Part shown: positions 23,640-33,600 of the stretch, piece after piece
How positions within the stretch are numbered: the stretch's first letter is position 1
How the letters are laid out: each line of letters begins with the position of its first letter
Assembly (NCBI GenBank): GCA_002007465.1
Contig: LNAC01000742.1
Location: forward strand, 229,631 to 293,630
Direction: 5' to 3'
Length of the DNA: 64,000 nt
Source: Ailurus styani
Lineage: Eukaryota > Chordata > Mammalia > Carnivora > Ailuridae
Notes under the pieces: generated by a model
Seen by the model: only the letters and a program-made list of their open reading frames with translations
What the model was told of the DNA's origin: nothing
Database searches by the model: none
Program-made: the position numbers and the translations under genes

Positions 23640-24910
23640 CCAGGCTCCAAGCAGCCTCAAACTTGCCCTCCAAGTGACAAGTCCTATGGTTAACTCTACA
23701 GTCCTCATCATGATACTGTCAACAGCACTTGGTATACTGGATCACTCCTTCAGGGCACTCACTTCTCAGACACTACACGCATCTGCTTTCCCATCTAGCA
23801 AATGGCCTGCTCAATTTCAATCCATTTTTGTCTGGTTTCTCTCCCAACAGGGTGCTCCCCAAAATTCAATCCCTAGAATTTACCTTTTTTCTAGGCTTCG
23901 TACATTAAGGAGCTCATCCAATGTCAGCGGGTTTAAACAGAACGATATGGTGATGCCACCCAAATCTACAGCTCCAGTTCTGACTGCTCTCCTGAGCTGT
24001 TGTTCTATTTGAAATCTCCACTAGGATGTCTAATAGGCATCTCCAACCTAATATTGCCAAAACTGACCTTCCTCTCCAAATTCCAGTCATCCTATTATCT
24101 TCCCCATTGCAGCTAGTGGAAAATCCATCCTTGGAATTGTTCAGACCAAAAACATTCTTGACTATTCACTTTCAGAGCCCACAAACAGTCTATCAATAAA
24201 TCTTGTAGGCTGTACCTTAAACATAGCTCTAGAATCTGACCACATATCACCACATCCACTTACATCCCTCTGATCAAAACCACCACCACTGGTCATCTGG
24301 GTTACAACAACAGCCTCCTGGAAGATCTTCCTGCTTTATCTTTGAGCAATTCCAGTATATCTCAACAAGCAACTGGGCAGATCCCACTAAAACAAATCAG
24401 ATGACCTAATTTCTCTTCTCAAAACCTTCCGAAAGCTCCCAGTTCCACTTGGAACTGAAGCCAAATTTCTTCCAATGTCTACACAGTCTGGCCCCTGTAA
24501 CAGCTCCGAGTTTGTCTGCAGCTCCATAATCGCTCTGCTCCAGCCAAACTGACTCCCTTGCTTTTCCTTGTGCGAATCCTTCCATTAGGGCTTTCGTTTT
24601 TACTGTTCCCTCTACCTGGACTTCTCTTCCACATAACTTCACCGTTCATTTCCTCAGCTTCTAATCCCTGCCCCCACTAACACTCTCTATACTCTTTTCC
24701 TAATTTTTTCCTCTACAGCATTTATTGCCATCAGAAATATGATGTGTGTAACTCATTCTTTTTAATTATTGTCTTGTGTCCACTAGAATGTGAACTCTCT
24801 AAGGGCAGAGGACTTTGTCCATTTTGCCAACTCATGCATTCCCAGCGCTGAGAACTGTCTCTGGCACATAGTGCACATTCACTAACTACTTGCTGAAAAT
24901 ATAAATGAAT
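23640..24910 (+). mobile_element. L2 relic with 3' end
   Basis: Long decayed L2 in sense orientation. Recognisable blocks are GATGTCTAATAGGCATCTCC (about 24026), AAATCTTGTAGGCTGTACCTT (about 24200), GGTTACAACAACAGCCTCCTGG (about 24300), CTCAAAACCTTCC (about 24418), and the terminal CACTAGAATGTGAACTCTC to GGCACATAGTGCACATTCA block at 24780-24880. The open frames at 23674-24012 and 24406-24642 are accidents within it. Confidence 0.8.
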
Positions 24911-24992
24911 GGTTTCCTCATTAGAAAAAGTTTCTAGCACAAAAATAGGGAGAAAAATGACCAGAGAAGATAGTTGCCAAGAAGTTATTGTA

Positions 24993-25196
24993 GGGCGCCT
25001 GGGTGGCTCAGTGGGTTAATGCCTCTGCTTTCGGCTCAGGTCATGATCTCAGGGTCCTGGGATCGAGGCCCGCATCGGGCTCCCTGCTCGGCGGGGAGCC
25101 TGCTTCCCCCTCTCTCTCTCTGCCTGCCTCTCTGCCTCCTTGTGATCTCTCTCCCTCTGTGAAATAAATAAATAAAATATTTAAAAAAAAAAAAAA
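24993..25196 (+). mobile_element. Young Can-SINE (SINEC)
   Basis: Near-intact SINE with head GGGCGCCTGGGTGGCTCAGT, a CT-rich segment and an A14 tail. Exact 12-bp target-site duplication GAAGTTATTGTA at 24981-24992 and 25197-25208. Confidence 0.96.
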
Positions 25197-25744
25197 GAAG
25201 TTATTGTAAAAAGTGGTAACATGAAGGTATGTTTCTTAATTTATGGGGAGTGAAAAAATGTATAAATTTCATTATTGTTTTATTTACATATAACATATAT
25301 ATGTATATATGTAGGTATTCCCTTATATATATGAAAATTCTGCTTAAATGTGCAATACAACATGATAAAAACTTCTAAGTAGTTTTGGATACCTGTGGAG
25401 CATCTAGAAAAAGCAAATGCAAATCTTCCCTTGAAGACCATACAATAAAGATCATTTCATCATCAGATGAAATTGTGCAAAAATATACACTCACTGCGCC
25501 CATTTATTAAACATACAAGAAGCAAAGCTACCATAAGCATAGTTTATCAAAAACAAAATAAACCAAAAATTAACCTGTAATTAGACCACAAGAGGTTCAG
25601 ATTATAAAACTAACTGGATGGTATCACAAGATAAACACATTTAAATGACTAAAGACACAAATAATGAACAAAAATATGTTAAAGGAATAACAATCTATCA
25701 AAAAAGTTGAGAAATATTGGGAAGTAAAACAAAAAGGACTGACA

Positions 25745-25868
25745 GAACTGTTTTCCATGATGGTAGTGGTTACATGACTATACATATATATCAAAACGTA
25801 ATGAATTGTACACTTGAAATTAGTCAAGTTTATTTTATATAAGTTATACTCAGTAAAGGTGATTTTAA
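25745..25868 (+). mobile_element. Old L1 3' end
   Basis: Contains the old-L1 terminal pattern: TGGTAGTGGTTACATGACTA, AATTGTACACTTGAAAT, then TTATACTCAGTAAAGGTGATT. The upstream 150 bases may belong to the same element. Confidence 0.7.
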
Positions 25869-26240
25869 AGGAAGTTATAGAAAGAAAATATTTTGAAAAT
25901 GAAGTGGCAAAGGTTGGTGTAAATAGCAGGTTAATGATGATATAAAAAACAGTGACTTAGTAGATAAAGCCAAAGAATGACTCAAAATTTTTCATTGAAA
26001 TATAAAGAAATAGAAATAGGAAAGAGAGGGTAAGGGACATGGAGAATGGGTAAGTCCTACCTAGCTCTAACATGAGAGCATGAGATTCACAATGATAAAA
26101 CTGATACAGTGCAGGATGGGACATGGTCAAAGTGAAAATGGATACAAATTTCACATAACTGATGAACGACCTCAGATGTAGGAGGCATAATCTACAGCAG
26201 TCAGACAAATACGAAAATTCCACAGCTAGAATAGAGCAGT
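25869..26240. other. Unclassified, possibly old L1 ORF1 region
   Basis: A purine-rich stretch with weak resemblance to L1 ORF1-type sequence, continuing past the SINE to about 26570 (AAAAGCTGTCAGAAAAAAAT). I could not confirm a reading frame; the minus-strand frame at 25957-26250 is likely chance. Confidence 0.35.
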
Positions 26241-26259
26241 AAAACTTCACACCAGGTGA

Positions 26260-26458
26260 GGGGGCGCCTGGGTGGCTCAGATGGTTAAGCGTCTGCCTTC
26301 AGCTCAGGTCACAAACTCAGGGTCATGGGATCGAGCCCCACATCAGGCTCCCTGCTTGGCGGGGAGCCTGCTTCCCCCTCTCTCTCTGCCTGCCTCTCTG
26401 CCTACTTGTGATCTCTCCCTCTGTCAAATAAATAAATAGATAAAACCTTAAAAAAAAA
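26260..26458 (+). mobile_element. Can-SINE (SINEC)
   Basis: Sense SINE with head GGGGCGCCTGGGTGGCTCAG, the variant GGTTAAGCGTCTGCCTTCAG and an A-rich tail. A 16-bp direct repeat AAAACTTCACACCAGG lies at 26241-26256 and 26459-26474. Confidence 0.95.
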
Positions 26459-26477
26459 AAAACTTCACACCAGGCGA

Positions 26478-27374
26478 ATGAGACGAGTATTAAAAGCTGT
26501 CAGAAAAAAATACTCTAAAAGAATAACTATTAGACAAGACAGAAAAAAACAGAAATTAGAAGGTCCTCGAGTAAAATATTTAGTTTTCAGAGAAAATAAT
26601 GTAGAATCAAATATCTAAATAAATGATCATACAGAAATGAGGAAATACTATGACATTTTTATATGAAATCTAAGAAAGTTTACCACTAACAGAAACTCAC
26701 TGAACACAGTTGAAACACAACTTCTAAGTTGTAGAAAGACTATTATGTAAGAAGTAATGATTAGTTTCATAAAGCAACTAAATTCTATTTCCTATTTCAT
26801 AACATGACTTCTATAATCTGAAGATCTTTTCAAACTTCTACTCGCATCATCTTACAGAGCACAGCAAGCATGAGTGGTTTTGCATCAAAATTAACCAAAA
26901 CATGAGGAGCTCTAAGAAAAAAATCTCCCCATGTACAACTAGAAATAATAACCATGACAGGAAAAAAAATTCTCATCATTATTTATTACAAAGGTCTCAA
27001 AAAAATGAGGACAAGAGCATACAAAGGAAAACATACTCTCTTCTGCATTACTGTGATAAGCATTTCCACTATTAAAGAAATTATAGAATATTAGTATCTA
27101 TTTATTTTCCTCCCTATATTTGTCTATCTAGCCTGTAAGCTCCCAAACAGTAAGATGGGAGAACTTGCTATAACGTTTGGAAGTAGCTTCATTTTTTAGT
27201 TGTAAATTCAATAATTTCTCACTCAAAACATGAAAAATTTTTAAATATAAAAAGTATCCATACTTGACTTGCTGTATTTTTTCTTATGCACAACTTTTCA
27301 GAATTATGATCATATTGACTGTAGAATTTTGCATTCTAAGCCTCTCAGCTAAGAAAAATAGCACCTTTACAAAG
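26478..27374. other. AT-rich unclassified non-coding DNA
   Basis: No clear feature was seen beyond the possible L1 ORF1-like sequence at the left edge. Confidence 0.45.
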
Positions 27375-27660
27375 CACCTTTCACTGGCTGCATAATACTC
27401 CACACCAGCTAAACAAAACCTGCCTGCCTTTGCTCCCGTAGAGGACCTCTTCAGTTGCTGCAAATTACTTGACAGTGGCCATCATCTTTGTGCTGTTTGT
27501 GCTTTATGTTTATATCTTCCAGTAGATTCCTACAAGTAGAATGACATATTCTTTAGCTTGGAAAGCCATATGGCTTTCTTGTAGGATATAAAACGAAACA
27601 ATGCTTCCAAAGACTCTTAACTTAGTGGCAGCACAGCCTCTTCAAATTGCCACTAACTTT
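27375..27660 (-). mobile_element. Old L1 ORF2/3' relic, antisense
   Basis: Decayed, resembling the complement of an old L1 end: CTGGCTGCATAATACTCCAC, TTCCTACAAGTAGAATGACAT and GCCTCTTCAAATTGCCACTAA occur in the expected order. Heavily mutated with approximate limits. Confidence 0.5.
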
Positions 27661-28047
27661 AATCACCAGAGAGTCATTTAATCCAGAGTCTAGAATGAAG
27701 TGCCTCATAAAATGATTGGATGACAATTCTTACTTCTGAAGATCACTATAGAGTTTCTTAAGGTATAGTCCAAGGATCTAAAACTGCAACCTTATAAAAG
27801 AAATACATACATATTTTAAGTCTACATGAACAGCTATTCCTTCATGATGAGATCTGGCATACAAATAAACATCGGATGGACCTTGAATGGCAGCTTTTGA
27901 ATTTTTAAAATTTTTTTAAAAATTCACTCTCCTTAAGACAATGTATCTCAAATATATTAAATAATGGGTATTATAAGTGGAACAGAATATGAGAAAAGGA
28001 GGAAATAGTTAAAAAGGAACCATATTCTCTAATATTAAAAAGATCTC
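27661..28047. other. Unclassified AT-rich DNA
   Basis: I see nothing recognisable in this stretch apart from a short A/T palindromic patch near 27900-27925. Confidence 0.5.
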
Positions 28048-28215
28048 GATTAAGCTTTTGACTTCAGCTCAGGTCATGATCTCAGAGTCCTGTGATCAAG
28101 CCCTACTTAGGGCTCTGCGCTCAACAGGGAGTCTGTCTGTCCCTCTCCCCACTCATCCTCTCTCTGTCCCTCTCTCTCAAATAAATAACTAAGTAAATAA
28201 AATCTTTAAAAAAAT
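28048..28215 (+). mobile_element. 5'-truncated old Can-SINE
   Basis: Starts inside the tRNA-like part (GATTAAGCTTTTGACTTCAG), then GGTCATGATCTCAGAGTCC, a CT-rich part and an AAATAAATAACTAAGTAAAT tail. Diverged, with no clear duplication. Confidence 0.85.
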
Positions 28216-28368
28216 GATCATGGTGTTCTGATAAATTCTAAAATTGTATGCATTGAATTATAAATAATTATTTCATTTCTCCCTTAATTTCTTCTTTTTA
28301 TGCCTTCTTAATTTTAGTATTAATCATTTCGGGGATGATGGGATTGGTTACTTAAGAAGCTGTCTGTT

Positions 28369-28571
28369 GGGCGCCTGGGTGGCTCAGTGGGTTAAAGCCT
28401 CTGCCTTCGGCTCAGGTCATGATCTCAGGGTCTTGGGATCGAGGCCCTCATCGGGCTCCCTGCTCAGCGGGGAGCCTGCTTCCCCCCTCCCTCTCTCTGC
28501 CTGCCTCTCTGCCTCCTTGTGATCTCTCTCCCTCTGTGAAATAAGTAAATAAAATCTTTAAAAAAAAAAAA
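28369..28571 (+). mobile_element. Young Can-SINE (SINEC)
   Basis: Near-intact SINE with head GGGCGCCTGGGTGGCTCAGT and an A14-like tail. Exact 15-bp target-site duplication AAGAAGCTGTCTGTT at 28354-28368 and 28572-28586. Confidence 0.96.
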
Positions 28572-28845
28572 AAGAAGCTGTCTGTTAAGTTGAATTTAAC
28601 ATATTTAGGAAGATACTTGAGATTAGTTTCTCTTCTCTTTATTTTCTAAACTCCTTCAGCATTCCCTTTTCTCATCTCACAGGCACATACATATCTAAGA
28701 CAGCCAGTGCAGCAACAGTCTTCAGGGCACAGACTCCGGAGTCAGACTTACCGAATTCACTAGCTCTCTGATGTTGGGCAATTTACATAAACTCTTGGGT
28801 GCTTCAGGTTCTCTATCTATAAATGCAAATAATAACAGTGCTGTT

Positions 28846-28924
28846 GGGCGCCTGGGTGGCTCAGCGGTTTAAAGCCTCTGCCTTCGGCTCAGGTCATGAT
28901 CTCAGGGTCCTGGGATCGAGGCCC
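28846..28924 (+). mobile_element. Can-SINE cut off at N
   Basis: The first 79 bases of a SINE (GGGCGCCTGGGTGGCTCAGC through GATCGAGGCCC) stop at the N at 28925. The 3' half and right-hand duplication are absent. Confidence 0.93.
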
Positions 28925-28925
28925 N
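28925..28925. other. Assembly gap (single N)
   Basis: A single N joins a truncated SINE to a repeat of the preceding unique sequence, so the N probably stands for a join of unknown size. Confidence 0.9.
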
Positions 28926-28959
28926 ACAGGCACATACATATCTAAGACAGCCAGTGCAG

Positions 28960-29190
28960 CAACAGTCTTCAGGGCACAGACTCCGGAGTCAGACTTACCG
29001 AATTCACTAGCTCTCTGATGTTGGGCAATTTACATAAACTCTTGGGTGCTTCAGGTTCTCTATCTATAAATGCAAATAATAACAGTGCTGTTTCCCGTGG
29101 TTGTTGTAAAATATTAAATGGATTAATATCTATCTTAAGAACAGTGTCAGACACATGACACATACATAGTATTAGTATTTTCTGTAGCTT
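28960..29190 (+). mobile_element. MIR (tRNA-derived ancient SINE)
   Basis: Matches the MIR order: GGAGTCAGACTTACCGAATTC, GGGCAATTTACATAAACTC, a TTCTCTATCTATAAATGCAAA core, TTGTTGTAAAATATTAAATG, then AACAGTGTCAGACACATG. Part of it is also present in the left copy of the duplication (about 28713-28845), where the SINE piece interrupts it. Confidence 0.8.
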
Positions 29191-29624
29191 CTCAAATATC
29201 CAATTGCACCATGGAACCAAATTCTTTTGTTTCTTAGTAAGATACTTGTCAGGAATTTATACATAACTTCACTCATGCAACAAAACTTTAAATAAAATGA
29301 TGCAATTTTGCTATCATTTGAGCTTATTAATATTAGCAATTCTCTTCCTAGTCCTACGATGCTATGCTGGATATTGCAAATATTTTAGAAAAACAAAGTG
29401 CAGATTATATATATGGTCCATTTCACTCAACACTTCAAATGTTATAGAAACAAATAAATAGGTGAGGCCATTAAGTCATGCCACCGAAAAATATGTTATC
29501 AAATGGCAAAATGAGACTGTCAATACATGAGTACAAGAGTATTTGACTAACATTTGTATATAAATAATAAATATATCAGTTAAGAGAGTTTTGAACGAAT
29601 AGTGTTTATTCAATTCAATAAATA
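29191..29624. other. Unclassified AT-rich DNA
   Basis: I see no recognisable feature here. Confidence 0.5.
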
Positions 29625-29849
29625 CTTCAGAATACATTGGGCCAGCCATCACAGGGTTAGAAAAACAAGTAAAATGTAGTCCCTGACTTTTTAGTGCTTA
29701 CAGATAAACGGAGGATAAAATTAATGTGCAAATAAACATGGCATAAAACATGGTGCTATAAGTGCCCCAGGACAAGGTAAAAACAAAGAACTCGGATCTT
29801 CAATCATTTATCCATTTGATTAATATTTATAGAGCATTCACTATGACTT
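29625..29849 (-). mobile_element. L2/MIR-like relic, antisense
   Basis: Reads like the complement of an L2 3' end in phrases such as TTATAGAGCATTCACTATG and TGTAGTCCCTGACTTTTTAG. Decayed. The SINE at 29850-30087 lies inside it. Confidence 0.45.
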
Positions 29850-30087
29850 TTTTTTAACAACACTTTGTTGTACATTTTTGCTTATTCTTTTTTTTTTTAA
29901 GATTTTATTTATTTATTTATTTGACAGAGAGAGAGATCACAAGTAGGCAGAAAGGCAGGCAGAGAGAGAGGGGGAAGCAGTCTCCCCGCTCAGTGGAGAG
30001 CCAGATGTGGGGTTCGATCCCAGGACCCTGAGATCATGACCTGAGCCGAAGGCAGACACTTAACCCACTGAGCCACCCAGCTGCCCC
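29850..30087 (-). mobile_element. Can-SINE with extra 3' sequence, antisense
   Basis: The SINE body runs on the minus strand from 30087 to its A-rich tail at about 29887. Beyond the tail lies about 30 bases of non-SINE sequence (29857-29886), then a second A-run, and only then the target-site duplication. CACTATGACTT occurs exactly at 29839-29849 and 30088-30098, so the extra sequence is inside the insertion. This structure fits a SINE 3' transduction. Confidence 0.88.
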
Positions 30088-30435
30088 CACTATGACTTCT
30101 TCTTAAGGTGCTTAGAATACAAAAATTAAATTGAAAATGGAAAAATATCCTCATCTTAATGAAGTCTATATGTTTATGGGTATATAAAATGTATATCCTG
30201 GCCAAGGACTGTCCTTCATATTCTCAGTACTGCCCACAATACATGTGACTATTTGGGCATCATCTGTGCCTTTGTCTCAACTGTAAGAGATAATACAGTG
30301 TGGTCTTTGTTTTGCTTTAACATTCTATTTGCAATATCCAAAACTGTGCCAGGTGCACAATAAATGCTCAAAAAATTTCTGTCAAATAGGTGGACATAGA
30401 AATAAATAAAAGGATAGGCAACTGAACTAATAAAG

Positions 30436-30502
30436 ATTGAGAGGAGGAAGAAAACAGAAAGGAAAAGAGGGAGAGAGGAATGAAGGAAAAGAGGGAGAGA
30501 AT
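30436..30502 (+). repeat. Purine-rich simple repeat
   Basis: GA-rich tract containing GAAAAGAGGGAGAGA twice (about 30462 and 30486). Confidence 0.7.
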
Positions 30503-30599
30503 TATTTTAATGTACTATTGTAATGGGAAGGAAGAAGAGTTTTATAAGGAAAGAAAAACATGAGCAAGATGCAGAGATGTGTACAGTTGCAACAGAACT

Positions 30600-31545
30600 A
30601 ACTAGGTTACATTAAATTAACAGGAGGGAGAGTACAGGAAATAAGGTAGACCAGCCCTTCTGCGGAAGGCTGTACATTCCACGTCAATGCACAAGGCAAT
30701 GGAAACTTTGGCAGAAAAATTATACAATCAATGTGAATATTTCATAACTCCATCCTAGAAGAGATATAGATGGATTGGGGCAAGAAAAGAGATAATATGG
30801 GGCATTACAATAGCTCAGGCTAACATAAAGGTAATAAAAGTTGGATAGTGATAGTGGGGGAAAAAGTACATATAGTGACTTTGAAAAGAAGTCATGAAGG
30901 AAAATCCCATAGCCCAAAACAGACAAAAAGCAAAAGGGAATGAGAAAGTAAAGTTTTGCTTTATAATTTCAGAGCTGATATCTATTAACAGAATAAGAAA
31001 GAAAGAAGAAATAAATTTCCATGGGCAGTGAGTCTTGCTTTGGGACCAGTGGTACCTCCAGGCAGAAATACCCAAGAGCAGCTGCCTACGTATGGAAGAT
31101 GTCAGCCACTACACACAGAGATTTGAGAGTCAAGGCCCTCGAGGTGCTGACCCAAACTCAGTTTATGAGAGTGAATGAATATGCCAAAGAGAGTTATTAT
31201 CAGGAGCAAACTTCTAAGGGTGCAATGTAGCTGCAGACAGAAGAAAGCAGGCTAATGAAGAAAAGGAGCGGAGGGTGCATGCAGGATGTGCAGAGGAGTT
31301 GAGAGGAGCGTGTATAGGGGAAGAAGGGCAGAGAAAGCACAGAAGAGTGCAGGGACTGAGGAGGGGAGAGGTGAAAAATGGTCAGGCAGTCAGATGGTCA
31401 TTGCAATGGGAATGAGCAGTTTTAATGGAGTGAAACAGGTGGAAGCCAGATTTTTAAAGGGGTGTCATGGGGAGCACATCCAACCGGCAATATGCAGCTG
31501 GTTACAAGTGAAGACAGGTGTGTTCCATTGCTTTCAGATATAAAG
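30600..31545 (-). mobile_element. L2 relic, antisense
   Basis: The + strand matches the complement of L2 ORF2 3' sequence in scattered blocks: CATTACAATAGCTCAGGCTAA (30804), AGTTTTAATGGAGTGAAACA (31418) and others. Boundaries are uncertain. The open frames at 31021-31230 and 31286-31543 fall inside it. Confidence 0.5.
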
Positions 31546-31999
31546 GTGAGAAATACGAAAGAAGTCTTTTTCTACTGAAGGCTGGATAATTTCCTTAGCA
31601 GAATAAACAATATTCCACTCCTTCAATCACCATTGCTACAACAGATGACAGCTGTGAAATTTCTAGATAAAGAAGCATCTGCCATGTGCACTGTTCCTTT
31701 TAAGTCAAATGTTTTATATACTGAAACATGTACTTATCAATCTTTTATAGAAACACTGTAGATTTCCTTGAAATTTATGTCTCCTCAGAGAGTTGGCTTT
31801 CTTTAAGAATTTGAAAGAAAGAAAGTCTGGAAGCTTAAATAAAGAGTGGAGAGGCTTTCTTGTCCTTGAATTTTCTATATTTCAAATTTTTGTATTAGTG
31901 AAATATCATAACATTTCTTGGGCCCATCTGCCTGAGGCTCAGAAGACTTGACAGTTCATTCTGGAACTGCAGATAATTAGAGCTGCGAGTGATAAATAA
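31546..31999. other. Unclassified non-coding DNA
   Basis: No recognisable feature. A GAAAGAAAGAAAG run lies near 31814. Confidence 0.5.
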
Positions 32000-32135
32000 T
32001 TAAACCTATATTTTTATGGGAGAAAAATGAGGTCCAAAAAAGTTTTGAGAGCCAAGATTACATAGCTGGTGGGACAGAGCCAAGACTGGAACCTTTTCCT
32101 CCTTTCCAGTAAAGCTTCCACATTAGTTATGCCAC
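32000..32135 (-). mobile_element. MIR relic, antisense
   Basis: The + strand shows the complement of MIR: GAGAAAAATGAGGTCCAAAA, ATTACATAGCTGGTGGGACAG, CAAGACTGGAACC. Confidence 0.65.
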
Positions 32136-32159
32136 TGACTCTAAGTTAAAATCCCTCCC

Positions 32160-32570
32160 TCCTACTGTTGTTGTCTCATTTCTCCAACAGTGATTTCACA
32201 CATCCCCAGTCCTTGGACGGGGCACTGGGAGAGGAAGGAGGAGGGGGAGGGACTTAAAGATCTGCTGTGGGCCATGCATGCTGCTGGTTGTTTCCAGTCC
32301 GGGCTCCTTCCATCCTCATTAAAGGAGGTGGGCACAGAACTTCCCATTCTACATGAAGGTGTCGTAACACTAAAGGTGTGAGCCAACAGACTGGATCTAA
32401 TTCCCAAGTCTGTGCTCGTTTCCCATCCAGGCTTCAAAGATAGTGGGTGGATGGAGCAGGCTGAGGGCCATGCATTTGATTTGCATTTTTTGTCTCCTCT
32501 CGACCCTCTGGTCTGTGAGCCTCTCACCTAACATAGCAAAGGACCAGGAGCTGGTCCCAGTTACAAAAAG
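32160..32570. other. GC-richer unclassified patch
   Basis: Noticeably richer in G and C than its surroundings, with no recognised repeat. It includes a purine block (about 32226-32260), CATGCATGC (32274) and an ATTTGCAT octamer motif (near 32480). The minus strand is open for 121 codons (32162-32527), the longest frame in the window, but its composition is low in hydrophobic residues and it matches no family I know. Confidence 0.4.
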
Positions 32571-32606
32571 CTGTCCTATTTCCTCACTTTGACTGCTTTA
32601 GAAAAG

Positions 32607-32607
<1 letters not shown>

Positions 32608-32639
<32 letters not shown>
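32608..32639 (+). repeat. (GA)n microsatellite
   Basis: About 15 perfect GA units. Confidence 0.95.
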
Positions 32640-32642
<3 letters not shown>

Positions 32643-32894
32643 TTCAGTTACTCATTTTCTTTTCTATTTCCTTTCACCTTCAGCCAAAGACACAAATCAC
32701 GACACTACACATTTAGACTACCAGCACAACAGTTATTTTACAGTAATGAGCAGGCACACGACAACAAAAACTGTGAAACCAGATCATGTTTATCCCTCAA
32801 AGTTCTCTCCTACAACTTTCCTACATGGATTGTTACCATTCTTTTTAATTGCCCCTCTGCTACTCACAAATGCATTTGGCTTGAAAATCAGCAT

Positions 32895-33035
32895 GAAATA
32901 CAGTCATAGCTACAATTTATTTAAGACTTCCTATGGAAGCCAAGCACTACCCCAGATACTATACAAACACTTTTACCAAAACTTACAACCATCTTAAGGA
33001 CTATTAGAAGGCCCATTTTACAGAAGCATTTGGGA
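32895..33035 (-). mobile_element. MIR relic, antisense
   Basis: Complement of the MIR 3' half: GCCAAGCACTACCCCAGATAC, TTACCAAAACTTACAACCATC, CCCATTTTACAGAAG. Confidence 0.6.
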
Positions 33036-33409
33036 TGTTGCTGGATGTTTTACTAGCTATTGTTTACATGCAGTGTTTGTAATGCTTTAACTGGTAAGTA
33101 TTCTTCTAGCATTCTAGTAGCATTGCTATATTAAACAAGCTTTTTATGCTGCACAGGGGCACCAGCTGGAAAAGAGTATTCAGATGTGGTGGGGGCGGGT
33201 AGCTAGCTAGAGGAATAAAACTAATGCCTTAAAGGGAAGGAATGTGAAATAGAGTCAAAAATTTCACACATACCAGGACAAATTGAAAGAATAAGTACCT
33301 TTTCATCATTAATTACCTCACAATCGAATAATCCCTTGACTGTTGGCATTTATCTCAGTTACTGAAATACTGAGATATGGATACTAAATCCTAAGTTTTT
33401 CTTCTACTC

Positions 33410-33600
33410 ACTCATTCAACAAATAGTTATAAAATGCCAACAGTGGCCAAGCACATGGCACTGCAACTGGGTTAGCCTCTAAGGAATACAGAGGTGAGTA
33501 AAACAGATGTTCTACATTCAGAAATTGTAGTCTAACAGGGAAGAGAGGTATGGAATACAAACATATACAAGATCTAGGGTGTTGTGAAGATGTAAACCAA
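33410..33600 (-). mobile_element. L2 3' end, antisense
   Basis: Starts with the diagnostic complement of the L2 terminus (CTCATTCAACAAATAGTTAT), then ATGCCAACAGTGGCCAAGCAC and GAATACAGAGGTGAGTAAAAC. Confidence 0.75.

Larger units (their letters stand above)
28679..29092. repeat. 167-bp duplication flanking SINE piece and N
   Basis: Bases 28679-28845 recur, apparently identically, at 28926-29092 (offset 247). Between them are the first 79 bases of a Can-SINE and one N. The left copy runs into the SINE; the right copy runs on into the rest of a MIR. This is best read as two alleles, with and without a SINE, placed in series by the assembler. Confidence 0.9.

Noticed and set aside
23674..24012. 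112-codon open frame as a processed gene
   Set aside because: It falls inside a decayed sense L2, whose blocks continue on both sides out of frame.
32162..32527. 121-codon minus-strand open frame as a gene
   Set aside because: No recognisable domain, no visible promoter or splice context and lacks family resemblance. Kept only as a conservation question.
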